From assembly GCA_016882385.1 (NCBI GenBank), contig VGQC01000004.1, forward strand, positions 1-40,496: DNA of 40,496 nt. Reading direction: 5' to 3'. The notes under the pieces were generated by a model, which saw nothing but the letters and a program-made list of their open reading frames with translations, was not told the DNA's origin and ran no database searches. This DNA comes from Cyanobacteria bacterium M_DeepCast_100m_m1_067 (GTDB lineage Bacteria; Cyanobacteriota; Cyanobacteriia; PCC-6307; Cyanobiaceae). Below, piece after piece: positions 1 through 6,249 of this stretch. Position 1 is the stretch's first letter; each line of letters starts with the position of its first letter. Position numbers and translations under genes: made by a program.

Positions 1-50
1 TCAGCATGAAGGGCGCGCATGGCCTGTATCACGTGCTCTTTGACCCTCAT
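1..50 (-). CDS. Possible partial ORF leaving the window on the left
   Basis: Reading leftwards from an ATG at 50-48 gives an open frame (MRVKEHVIQAMRALHA) that is still open at base 1. It is too short to identify. No convincing ribosome binding site precedes it. It could be the start of a minus-strand gene that continues outside the window, or chance. Nothing else was recognised before base 138. Confidence 0.2.
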   Translation of the reverse strand, partial: MRVKEHVIQAMRALHA

Positions 51-137
51 GCGTGTGCGTGAGCTGTCCAGCGATGCCCGCTGTACTCACTTCCACCACT
101 CCAGGCTTGGCGTTGCTGTCTCTGGCAGCCTGGTGCC

Positions 138-233
138 ATGCCCTGGACGCCCTACGCCGATTGGATCTTCACGGTGGTGAGCACCGGCAGCATCCTGCTG
201 ATTGCCTGGCTGGTGCTGCGGCCCAGGCGGTGA
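138..233 (+). CDS. Very small single-span membrane protein (31 aa)
   Basis: An ATG at 138 opens a 31-residue frame, starting MPWTPYADWI and ending VLRPRR. Its central part (about residues 10-27, FTVVSTGSILLIAWLVL) is one hydrophobic helix followed by a basic end, the composition of a small inner-membrane protein. No family was recognised. There is no clear Shine-Dalgarno sequence, which is common in picocyanobacteria. A longer frame over the same bases (53-265) has a shadow-like composition and was not chosen. Another small membrane protein follows 62 nt later, so the two may be expressed together. Function unknown. Confidence 0.4.
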   Translation: MPWTPYADWIFTVVSTGSILLIAWLVLRPRR

Positions 234-295
234 CCCCATGCAGTGACCCCATGCAGGCGGCCTAGCCTGAAGCAGAGCTCCACGCCGCTTGTTGC

Positions 296-475
296 TTGAA
301 CAAGATCACCGGACCATTGCGCAGGGCCTTGATCTACGGGGCGATCAGCTATGGCGGGCTTGTGTTGATCAACAACGCCGAGCTCGACCTGCCGAACCTG
401 TGGGTCGCCTACGTGCCGATGTTGATCGGGGTCTATGTGCTGACCCAGTGGTTGGATCGCAAGATCGGCAGCTGA
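296..475 (+). CDS. Small two-span membrane protein (59 aa)
   Basis: This 59-residue frame starts with TTG at 296, the only start codon in frame after an upstream stop at 263-265. It begins MNKITGPLRRALIYG and ends WLDRKIGS. Two hydrophobic stretches (about residues 11-24 and 36-53) are joined by a short polar turn with NNAELDLP, so it is probably a hairpin membrane protein. It resembles small uncharacterised picocyanobacterial proteins, but no named family could be assigned. The TTG start has no obvious ribosome binding site, which lowers confidence in the exact start rather than in the frame. Confidence 0.5.
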   Translation: MNKITGPLRRALIYGAISYGGLVLINNAELDLPNLWVAYVPMLIGVYVLTQWLDRKIGS

Positions 476-515
476 CAGGGCGCTGCTTGTTTGACTCGCG
501 CCCAAGGCGATCCAC

Positions 516-538
516 AAAAAAGGGGGCCTGTGGCCCCC
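516..538 (-). terminator. Rho-independent terminator on the minus strand
   Basis: A perfect 7-bp GC stem (GGGGGCC at 522-528 pairing with GGCCCCC at 532-538, loop TGT) is flanked by six A residues at 516-521. Read on the minus strand the hairpin is followed by a T6 run, the classic intrinsic terminator form. It lies 60 nt downstream of the stop of the minus-strand DUF4278 gene and so most likely ends that transcript. On the plus strand the hairpin has no T run. Confidence 0.8.
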
Positions 539-598
539 TGGAAACTCTGCTGGGCTGATCCCTCAGCCGCTCACTGGTTCGTGTTCAGTAGTGAGTGA

Positions 599-781
599 TC
601 AGTGGTGGGCGTAGTGGTGGCCGCGGTAGGTGAGCTGCTTGGTTACATCGTCGGGCTTGGGCTCGTCGTGGTGGGCATCCACGTAGGGCACGCCGCGATA
701 GGACTTCGCCATCAGGTATTGGGCGTCATCGAGACGCTGGGCCTTGAGGATCCGGGTGCGGATCAGTTCGAGCACGTTCAT
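599..781 (-). CDS. DUF4278-type small protein (60 aa)
   Basis: The product carries two copies of the short motif YRGxxY (SYRGVPY near residue 27 and TYRGHHY near residue 53). As I recall the family, this is the signature of cyanobacterial DUF4278 proteins of unknown function. The ATG at 781 is preferred over a longer frame starting at 925 because GGAGAG lies just upstream of it and the extra N-terminal residues look non-coding. The N-terminal part (ELIRTRILKAQRLDDAQ) is probably helical. The end is His-rich (HHYAHH). A strong intrinsic terminator follows. Single-gene unit; function unknown. Confidence 0.7.
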   Translation of the reverse strand: MNVLELIRTRILKAQRLDDAQYLMAKSYRGVPYVDAHHDEPKPDDVTKQLTYRGHHYAHH

Positions 782-949
782 CACGCTCTCCACAGTGTCC
801 GCGTCCCCGTTGCCTGGCGCGGAACGATCTGCATCCACCGCTGGGTGGATCAACGTGCCCTCATTCAAGCACCTGGTAGCGGTTGATACCACATGATCCA
901 CCAGATTGCTTCTGTTTCGTTGCAATGGGGTGCGGTTCAGCTCCTGGGC

Positions 950-1129
950 TCAGCCATCACCAAGCTCCTCGCCCACAGCCTCAATCCGGTAGTACTCCCG
1001 ATCGTCGGAGCAGCACAGATCGGCGTAGTACCGCTCGAGCACCGCATGGGCTGCGCCGTAGCTCGCGAACACCTGGCCGGCGATGCCGTCGCGGATGCCG
1101 TCGTCGCGGAGGATCTGATAGCGGCTCAT
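950..1129 (-). CDS. Conserved small picocyanobacterial protein (59 aa)
   Basis: A 59-residue frame starts MSRYQILRDDGIRDGIAG and runs through an alanine-rich helix (ASYGAAHAVLERYYADL) to CCSDDREYYRIEAVGEEL. The adjacent cysteines and the pattern DLCCSD...YYRIE resemble short conserved proteins of Synechococcus, from memory; there is no known domain. It lies 28 nt downstream of the Nif11-domain gene on the same strand, so the two may be one transcript. No clear ribosome binding site precedes the ATG. The opposite-strand frame over these bases reads as a shadow. Confidence 0.65.
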   Translation of the reverse strand: MSRYQILRDDGIRDGIAGQVFASYGAAHAVLERYYADLCCSDDREYYRIEAVGEELGDG

Positions 1130-1157
1130 GGCGTGCAGCAGGGCGATTGCCCGGGAT

Positions 1158-1385
1158 TCAGGAGTAGCGGCCGGGATACTCGCCTGGATGATCGATCCGA
1201 CGCACCCGCACGCCCGAGGCGGACTGGCCGGAGAAGCGCAGGATGTCGCTTCCAGACACCGAAAAGCCGAGATCCTGGGCCAGCAGCGCCACTTCGTCAG
1301 CCGTGATCGCGTCTTCCACCTGCCGCTTCAGGGCCGGATCACGCTGCACGCGGGCCAGGAAGTGTTTGAGCTGCTCGAGCGTCAC
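1158..1385 (-). CDS. Nif11-domain protein (75 aa)
   Basis: The protein is almost entirely a Nif11 domain: TLEQLKHFLARVQRDPALK, then ITADEVALLAQDLGFSVSG. This matches the family pattern LxxFLxxVxxDxxLxxxL...TADEVxxLAxxxGF. A GTG start at 1385 is chosen because AGGGG lies about six bases upstream and the domain begins there; the frame is open up to 1439. Nif11 domains serve as leader peptides of ribosomal peptides in some cyanobacteria. Here the tail after the domain (ending HPGEYPGRYS) has no cysteine and no Gly-Gly cleavage site, so a stand-alone Nif11 protein is more likely than a peptide precursor. Divergent from the toxin gene, with 76 nt between them. Confidence 0.8.
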   Translation of the reverse strand: MTLEQLKHFLARVQRDPALKRQVEDAITADEVALLAQDLGFSVSGSDILRFSGQSASGVRVRRIDHPGEYPGRYS

Positions 1386-1461
1386 CAAGAACCCCTGAGA
1401 TCGCCACCCTAGTGCAGCCTTGGTGAGGACATTAGGCACACAGCGTCGCTACGTTGGTGAA

Positions 1462-2028
1462 ATGAAGCCCTTCGCGTGGAGTCCTGAGATCAATGCTCAG
1501 CTGATCGTGGAGCGGCAACTCTGCTTCGAAGCTGTCGTCATCGCCATCGAGGGGGGAGATCTTCTGGATGTGCTGGAGCATCCCAACCCGCAGCGTGACC
1601 CAGGCCAACGGATCCTCATCGTTCGCCTTGAGGGATCCGTGCATTTGGTACCCGTCGTGGAAACCGACGAGCATTTTTTTCTAAAAACGATCATTCCCAG
1701 CCGTAAGGCCCATCGGCAGTACACCTCTGAAAAAAACCGACCAAACCGAGCCATGAAGACGATTCCCGCCACTCCTCGCCTGGATGCAGAGGAACACCAG
1801 CTGCTCAACGATTTTGAGGCCGGTGCCCTGCGCAGCACCTCCAGCCCAGAGCTGCTGCAAGCGCTCAGTGAGTCCGCCAAGGCAACAGGCCTGAAAGACC
1901 AGCGCATCAACATCCGCATCTCCCGTGGAGACCTGCAAGCTCTCCGCACGCGTGCACTGCAGGAAGGCATCCCGTACCAAACGCTGATCAGCAGCGTGCT
2001 GCACAAATACGTCAGCGGAACGCTGTAA
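1462..2028 (+). CDS. BrnT/COG2929-like toxin fused in frame to CopG-type antitoxin
   Basis: One open frame encodes two proteins that are normally separate. Residues 1-87 (MKPFAWSPEINAQLIVERQ ... LKTIIPSRKAHRQY) match the BrnT-like RNase toxin family with its usual FLKTIIPSRKA ending. Residues 98-188 match the partner ribbon-helix-helix antitoxin, with RINIRISRGDLQAL and EGIPYQTLISSVLHKYVSG. A short linker (TSEKNRPNRA) joins them at an A7 run (1730-1736). Loss of one A would end the toxin at TGA 1754-1756, overlapping the antitoxin ATG at 1753, the usual operon layout. So this is either a real fusion, a slippage-controlled pair, or a recent indel. ATG 1462 starts at the conserved toxin N-terminus; 1420 is an alternative. 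Confidence 0.8.
   Translation: MKPFAWSPEINAQLIVERQLCFEAVVIAIEGGDLLDVLEHPNPQRDPGQRILIVRLEGSVHLVPVVETDEHFFLKTIIPSRKAHRQYTSEKNRPNRAMKTIPATPRLDAEEHQLLNDFEAGALRSTSSPELLQALSESAKATGLKDQRINIRISRGDLQALRTRALQEGIPYQTLISSVLHKYVSGTL
1753..2028 (+). CDS. Antitoxin part, possible independent start (CopG/RHH-like, 91 aa)
   Basis: An internal ATG at 1753 is exactly where the free-standing antitoxin of this toxin family normally starts (MKTIPATPRLDAEEHQLL). The C-terminal 45 residues contain the conserved core RINIRISRGDLQALRTRA and a helix ending LHKYVSGTL. In the family this is a DNA-binding and toxin-neutralising module that represses its own operon. The upstream bases give only a weak ribosome binding site (CCGAG). 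It is listed separately because translation from this ATG would give an antitoxin without the toxin moiety. Whether it is used cannot be seen from sequence. Confidence 0.55.
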   Translation: MKTIPATPRLDAEEHQLLNDFEAGALRSTSSPELLQALSESAKATGLKDQRINIRISRGDLQALRTRALQEGIPYQTLISSVLHKYVSGTL

Positions 2029-2125
2029 ACCTGCCCAAACTGGCGATCGTCTCGAAAACCCGGGTTGCTCCAGGTTCAGATGCGCCGCTCCCTCCAGACT
2101 GCGGCGGCTGGCTTGCCTGATCTGG

Positions 2126-3589
2126 ATGCGTTCCCACCCCCTGCCGCCGATCGCGGGCCGAGTAGCCGAGATCCTGGCCCTGGTGCAGCACCACCAGCCT
2201 GTGTTTGCCTCCCGTACCAGCCCCGACCTCTCGCAGATCCACTCGGCTTTCGCCTGTGCCCTGCACATGCACCAGCCCACGATCCCGGCCGGAGCAAACG
2301 GGGAGCTGATCTCCCACCTGCAGTACATGTTTGAACACCCCGGCGAGGGGGATAACCACAACGCCGAACCATTCGCCCAGTGCTACCGGCGCCTGGCCGA
2401 ATTGATTCCGCAGTTGATCAGCGAGGGCTGCGATCCACGGATCATGCTGGATTACTCCGGCAACCTGCTCTGGGGGTTCGAGCAGATGGGCCGCGCCGAC
2501 ATCCTCGAGGCGCTGCGCTTTCTGGCCTGTGATCCCGCCATGCAACCCCACGTGGAGTGGTTGGGAACGTTCTGGAGCCACGCCGTGGCCCCATCCACGC
2601 CGATCCCCGATCTCAAGCTGCAGATCCTGGCCTGGCAGCAGCACTTCGCGGCCCTGTTTGGTGAGGCGGCTCTGCAGCGGGTGAAGGGCTTCTCACCGCC
2701 GGAGATGCACCTGCCCAACCACCCCGACACGCTCTATGAATTCGTCAAGGCCCTGCGGGAGTGCGGCTACCGCTGGCTGCTGGTGCAGGAACACAGCGTC
2801 GAAAACCTCGATGGCTCCGGCCTCAGCCACACCCAGAAATACATCCCCAATCAGCTGGTGGCACGCAGCTCCAGCGGCGACACGGTGAGCATCACGGCCC
2901 TGATCAAAACCCAGGGCTCCGACACCAAGCTGGTGGGCCAGATGCAGCCCTGCTACGAAGCCCACAGCCTCGGCCGCATGCCTCTGGGCGACACCACCAT
3001 TCCCGCCCTCGTCTCCCAGATCGCCGATGGCGAAAACGGCGGCGTGATGATGAACGAATTCCCCCAGGCCTTTCTCCAGGCCCACCGCAAGCTGGCCGGG
3101 GAGAGCGGTGGCGCAGGCGGGCGCACGGTGGCCCTCAACGGCACGGAATACCTCGAGCTGCTGGAGGCCGCCGGTGTGACGTCTGACGCCTTCCCTCAGA
3201 TCCAGGCGGTGCAGCAGCACAAGCTCTGGCAACACCTGGATGGGCCGGCCAGCCCGGAAGCGGTGCAGGCCGCCATCGGCGCACTCCAGGCCAGCGATCA
3301 CGGCTTTTCGATGGCCGGCGCCTCCTGGACCAACAACCTCAGCTGGGTGGAGGGCTACGCCAACGTGCTGGAGCCGATGAACCGCCTCAGCGCCGACTTT
3401 CACCAGCGGTTCGATGCGCTGGTGGCGGCCGATCCCGCTGTCACCCGCAGCGCGCCGTATCAAGAGGCCCTGCTGCAGCTGTTGCTGCTCCAAACCAGCT
3501 GCTTTCGCTATTGGGGCCAGGGCACCTGGACCGACTACGCCACGGAGATCCACCGCCGGGGTGAGGCCGCCCTCCATGGCCAGCCCTGA
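2126..3589 (+). CDS. Glycoside hydrolase family 57 protein (487 aa)
   Basis: This is a GH57-type (beta/alpha)7-barrel protein. The family's first motif is present as HMHQP (residues 47-51). It is followed by GEGDNHNAEPF, MLDYSGNLLWGFEQM, GFSPPEMHLP (whose glutamate is at the position of the family nucleophile), DGENGGVMMNEFP and SCFRYWGQGTW. The family cleaves or rearranges alpha-glucans such as glycogen. This cyanobacterial subgroup has no assigned substrate, so a cytosolic glucan role is inference. Length is normal for the subgroup. The ATG at 2126 is the first in frame, with no strong ribosome binding site. Its end overlaps the next gene by 14 nt, so the two are probably co-translated. Confidence 0.85.
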   Translation: MRSHPLPPIAGRVAEILALVQHHQPVFASRTSPDLSQIHSAFACALHMHQPTIPAGANGELISHLQYMFEHPGEGDNHNAEPFAQCYRRLAELIPQLISEGCDPRIMLDYSGNLLWGFEQMGRADILEALRFLACDPAMQPHVEWLGTFWSHAVAPSTPIPDLKLQILAWQQHFAALFGEAALQRVKGFSPPEMHLPNHPDTLYEFVKALRECGYRWLLVQEHSVENLDGSGLSHTQKYIPNQLVARSSSGDTVSITALIKTQGSDTKLVGQMQPCYEAHSLGRMPLGDTTIPALVSQIADGENGGVMMNEFPQAFLQAHRKLAGESGGAGGRTVALNGTEYLELLEAAGVTSDAFPQIQAVQQHKLWQHLDGPASPEAVQAAIGALQASDHGFSMAGASWTNNLSWVEGYANVLEPMNRLSADFHQRFDALVAADPAVTRSAPYQEALLQLLLLQTSCFRYWGQGTWTDYATEIHRRGEAALHGQP

Positions 3590-4148
3590 GCCACTGCCGC
3601 CCTGGCGGCCCCTGCTGCGGGGGGCGCGCGAGCGGGAGGGGCGCTCCCCCCAGGCCCGCTGGTTGCAGCTGGCCAGCGTGGCGGCCGATGGCACGCCGCG
3701 GCTGCGCACGCTGGTGTTCCGCGGCTGGGCCGGCGCCACGGAGTTGGATCTGCTCACCGATGGCCGCAGCGCCAAGGCTGCTGAGCTGCACCACCAGCCG
3801 GCAGTGGAGCTGGGCTGGCTGCTGCCCAAGGCCCGCTGCCAGTTCCGCCTGCGCGGTGCGGTGCTGAACCTTCCGGCGGAGCTGGAGGCCCGCGAGCGGA
3901 AACGCCACTGGCAGAGCCTCACCCCGGGCGGCCGGGCCCTCTGGGGCTGGCCGGCGCCGGGCGAGCCGCTCGAGCTTGAAGCAGACTTTCCCTCCGAACT
4001 CGGCGAAGCGCTGCCGATCCCCGCCTGTTTCCAGCTGCTGCGCATTGGCCTGGAGCAGGTGGAGCTGCTGGAGCTCACCAACCACCCGCATCGCCGCCGC
4101 CGCTGGTGCCGCGAGGATGGCTGGGCGGAGCAGCGCCTCAATCCCTGA
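3576..4148 (+). CDS. PNPOx-like FMN-binding protein (Alr4036 type, 190 aa)
   Basis: The product resembles the pyridoxamine 5'-phosphate oxidase-like split-barrel proteins of the Alr4036 group. [20 protein letters not shown] near the N-terminus is the usual FMN-pocket strand pair. [18 protein letters not shown] then matches the family's TDxRSxKxxEL motif, and [18 protein letters not shown] follows. The start ATG at 3576 lies inside the end of the GH57 gene (14-nt overlap); a longer frame upstream is a shadow of GH57. The family binds FMN and some members act on pyridoxine phosphate or other flavin substrates, but the true substrate here is unknown. Confidence 0.85.
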   Translation: MASPEPLPPWRPLLRGAREREGRSPQARWLQLASVAADGTPRLRTLVFRGWAGATELDLLTDGRSAKAAELHHQPAVELGWLLPKARCQFRLRGAVLNLPAELEARERKRHWQSLTPGGRALWGWPAPGEPLELEADFPSELGEALPIPACFQLLRIGLEQVELLELTNHPHRRRRWCREDGWAEQRLNP

Positions 4149-4210
4149 TCTTTCCGCTGAAACGCCTCCCCCGCTCTGATGCCCCACCGCTGAGATGCCT
4201 CTCTGCTGCG

Positions 4211-4390
4211 ATGCCCCACCACGCTGAGCGCCCCACAAAAATCTGCCCCGTGTGCCAGCGCCCCTTCCAATGGCGCAAGAAGTGGAAGGACGTGTGGGCC
4301 GAGGTGCGCTACTGCTCCGACCGCTGCCGGCGCCGCCGCGGGGCTCCGAGTGCTGCAGCCGAGCCCCCCGATTCGGCAGCACAATCGTGA
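4211..4390 (+). CDS. DUF2256 small zinc-ribbon-like protein (59 aa)
   Basis: The sequence [20 protein letters not shown] followed by [12 protein letters not shown] is the hallmark of DUF2256. Two CxxC-type pairs (CPVC and CSDRC) probably bind one zinc, with a central WRKKW patch and a basic tail. The ATG at 4211 puts the cysteine motif about ten residues in, as in the family; longer upstream frames are not conserved. As I recall, DUF2256 genes often sit near Fe-S photolyase genes in other bacteria. Here such a photolyase lies 19 kb away on the same strand, so the link is only suggestive. Confidence 0.88.
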   Translation: MPHHAERPTKICPVCQRPFQWRKKWKDVWAEVRYCSDRCRRRRGAPSAAAEPPDSAAQS

Positions 4391-4413
4391 CCACCAGTTC
4401 GGCCCCTCCTGCC

Positions 4414-4857
4414 ATGTCCGCACTCCTCACCCCGCCCTTCAACCACGACAGCCTGCGACAGCTGTTCACCAAGCCCTACGGCGTGGCCGCGCCCACGGCT
4501 GAGCAGTGGCGGCAGGTGTATGCCGAGACCGTGCACTTTGAAGACCCCACCCAGAGCAAAGACGGCGTGGATGCCTACATCCAGGCCCAGCAAGGCTTGG
4601 TGCAACGCTGCGACGATGTGTTTCTGGAGGCCGATGCGGTGGCCATTGATGGCGACACCGCCTTCGTGGAATGGCGCATGGGCCTGAAGATCAAGGGGAT
4701 CGAATTTCTCTACCCCGGCACCAGTCGCCTGCGCTTCGGAGCCGATGGCCGCATCGTTGACCATCGCGACTACTTCGACTTCGTGGGCCCCACCTTTGCG
4801 CCGGTGCCGCTGGTGGGCGGCTTCGTGCGCTGGCTTTACAAGCGTTTCGTGGCCTGA
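4414..4857 (+). CDS. NTF2/SnoaL-like protein (147 aa)
   Basis: The protein fits the SnoaL-like NTF2 fold. It has an early FEDPTQSKDGVDAYIQAQQG, then VAIDGDTAFVEWRMGLKIKG, then GTSRLRFGADGRIVDHRDYF, which are the usual strand elements of the cone-shaped pocket. The C-terminal GGFVRWLYKRFVA resembles the tail of NTF2-like proteins found in light- and singlet-oxygen-responsive clusters of proteobacteria (recollection, not tested). No catalytic residue can be assigned, so substrate or ligand is unknown. Its stop TGA overlaps the ATG of the phosphoribosyltransferase gene by one base, suggesting translational coupling. Confidence 0.8.
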   Translation: MSALLTPPFNHDSLRQLFTKPYGVAAPTAEQWRQVYAETVHFEDPTQSKDGVDAYIQAQQGLVQRCDDVFLEADAVAIDGDTAFVEWRMGLKIKGIEFLYPGTSRLRFGADGRIVDHRDYFDFVGPTFAPVPLVGGFVRWLYKRFVA

Positions 4858-5264
4858 TGGGCGCCAGCACTAGCACCATGCGCTTGCTCAGCTGGGACGA
4901 CTTCGACCGAGCCGTGGACCACATCGCCGCCCGCTGCGCCGGGCGCCGCTTCAGCGGCATTCATGGCATCCCCCGCGGCGGGTTGTGTTTGGCGGTGGCC
5001 CTGAGCCACCGGCTGGCACTGCCCTTGCTGGCTGATGCCCGCCCTGGTTGCTTGCTGGTCGACGATGTCTACGAGACCGGCCTCACCCTGGAGGCCCACC
5101 GGCAGCTGCCCGAGGCCCAGGCCGTGGTGTGGATCAGCAAGGCCGAACCGCAGTGGTGGCATGCCGTGGAGGTGACCAGCTCCAGCGATTGGATTGTGTT
5201 TCCGTGGGAACTCCAGGCCGATGCCGCCGCCGATGAGCGGCGCTACCGCAGCTCGCGCAGCTGA
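4857..5264 (+). CDS. Phosphoribosyltransferase-fold protein (135 aa)
   Basis: The stretch RFSGIHGIPRGGLCLAVALS followed by GCLLVDDVYETGLTL is the PRPP-binding core of type I phosphoribosyltransferases: the IPRGG loop, then VDDVxxTGxTL with its two acidic residues and P-loop. These enzymes move the ribose phosphate of PRPP onto a base. At 135 residues it is short compared with hypoxanthine or adenine enzymes and has only a minimal hood, so the base is unclear. The next gene is a nucleoside deoxyribosyltransferase-like protein, which supports a nucleobase salvage role. ATG 4857 overlaps the preceding stop by one base. Confidence 0.82.
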   Translation: MGASTSTMRLLSWDDFDRAVDHIAARCAGRRFSGIHGIPRGGLCLAVALSHRLALPLLADARPGCLLVDDVYETGLTLEAHRQLPEAQAVVWISKAEPQWWHAVEVTSSSDWIVFPWELQADAAADERRYRSSRS

Positions 5265-5272
5265 TCTGAGCC

Positions 5273-5767
5273 ATGCCAGCGCTGCCCCGTCCCACCCTCT
5301 ACCTCGCCTCCCCCTATGGCTTCTCGCCCCACTGGCGCACGCGATTGCTGCCGGATTTCATCACCGCCCTCGAGGCCCTGGGGCTGGAGGTGTGGGAACC
5401 CTTCAGCCGCAATGGCCAGGTGGATCTGGCCCAGGAGGGCTGGGCCTGGCGGGTGGCCCAGGCCGACCTGCAGGACGTGCGCGACGCTGATGCGTTGCTC
5501 GCGATCGTCAACGGAACGCCTCCCGATGAGGGCGTGATGCTGGAGCTGGGGGCGGCGATCGCCCTGGGGAAACCGGTGTTTCTGTATCGCGACGACTTCC
5601 GCCGCTGCAGCGACTCAGAGGACTACCCGCTCAACCTGATGGTGTTCAGCGGCCTGCCGCAGCACGATTGGCAGGACTACCTCTACGGCGCCATCGATGA
5701 GCTGGCTGATCCGCGCAAAGCCCTGATGCGCTGGTTGGGGGAGAAGCCACCTGGTGGCTGTGGCTAG
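5273..5767 (+). CDS. Nucleoside 2-deoxyribosyltransferase family protein (164 aa)
   Basis: YLASPYGFS at the N-terminus and DADALLAIVNGTPPDEGVML, continued by ELGAAIALGKPVFLYRDDFR, are the nucleoside 2-deoxyribosyltransferase signatures; the conserved DEG...ELG glutamate is the nucleophile in characterised members. The family exchanges or hydrolyses the base of 2'-deoxynucleosides, and some members act on deoxynucleotides. It lies 8 nt after the phosphoribosyltransferase gene, so the pair is probably a salvage or nucleotide-cleaning unit. The stop TAG sits inside a CTAG that also holds the stop of the opposite-strand gene. Confidence 0.87.
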   Translation: MPALPRPTLYLASPYGFSPHWRTRLLPDFITALEALGLEVWEPFSRNGQVDLAQEGWAWRVAQADLQDVRDADALLAIVNGTPPDEGVMLELGAAIALGKPVFLYRDDFRRCSDSEDYPLNLMVFSGLPQHDWQDYLYGAIDELADPRKALMRWLGEKPPGGCG

Positions 5768-5976
5768 TCCGCAGGTTCACCGTCTTCGTTGACGCTCAAC
5801 CGGTGCCTGGCGCGGGATTCCAGGAGTTTCTTGGCGGGGCCTGCGGCCACCTCGCCGATCAGGATCGCGGTGCCCAGCATCAGCAGAATCCTGGCGGCGG
5901 AGGCAATCATGTGGATCGCTACCTCCTGCGAGGTGGCATGCAATGGGGTTGGGGCGGGACTGGTGGTGTGAGCCAT
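5764..5976 (-). CDS. Small single-span membrane protein (70 aa)
   Basis: A 70-residue frame from ATG 5976 begins MAHTTSPAPTPLHATSQEV, then has one hydrophobic segment (about residues 24-43, ASAARILLMLGTAILIGEVA), then a charged tail ending SVNEDGEPAD. No known domain was recognised. The longer frame starting at 6024 adds residues of atypical composition, so 5976 is preferred; only a weak CAGG element precedes it. Its stop overlaps the stop of the convergent deoxyribosyltransferase gene by four bases. Function unknown. Confidence 0.55.
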   Translation of the reverse strand: MAHTTSPAPTPLHATSQEVAIHMIASAARILLMLGTAILIGEVAAGPAKKLLESRARHRLSVNEDGEPAD

Positions 5977-6111
5977 AACGACAGACCTGAACAACATGGC
6001 CTTAGGCAAGACGCCAGAGCCCATGACGAGCTGCCCCCAACCTGCCGATCAGTGCTGCACCAATCCTGCACAAGCAGCTCCTGCAGACGCGTCAGCAGCT
6101 CGGGCCGGTGA

Positions 6112-6249
6112 GACGCTCTGGCGTTGGGACTCAAGGCAGCCTTCCTGGTGATCGCCAACGGGCTGCGGCTGCTGAAGGGTCTGGAGCCCCTCACCAGGGC
6201 AAGCGCTCCCCATTGGCATGCCAGAAGCTGCCCGAGTTCTCCAGGGTGA
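6112..6249 (+). pseudogene. Remnant of the C-terminus of a heavy-metal P-type ATPase
   Basis: Just after a stop codon (6109-6111) the frame reads ALALGLKAAFLV followed at once by IANGLRLLKG. In P1B-type metal-exporting ATPases, ALGLKAxFLV begins the last pair of membrane helices and (V/I)xNGLRLL is the extreme C-terminus. About 25-30 residues normally lie between them and are absent here, as if removed by an in-frame deletion. The rest (GLEPLTRASAPHWHAR) is unrelated and runs over the 3' end of the opposite-strand dehydrogenase gene. The rest of the ATPase is not seen upstream. The call rests on remembered family motifs, so confidence is moderate. Confidence 0.45.

Noticed and set aside
2693-4423. 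576-residue open frame on the minus strand
   Set aside because: It lies opposite GH57 and the PNPOx-like gene, has a low-complexity Ala/Gly/Arg composition and no motif. Such long antisense frames are expected at this GC content.
4421-4433. Sequence resembling the Yfr1 small-RNA motif (ACTCCTCAC)
   Set aside because: It lies inside the NTF2-like coding sequence, the match is incomplete, and no terminator hairpin follows.
5977-6110. Possible extra minus-strand gene with RPELLTRLQELLVQDWCSTD
   Set aside because: The stretch looks protein-like for about 20 residues only. The frame continues as Ser/Pro-rich shadow sequence, with no recognisable start or family.
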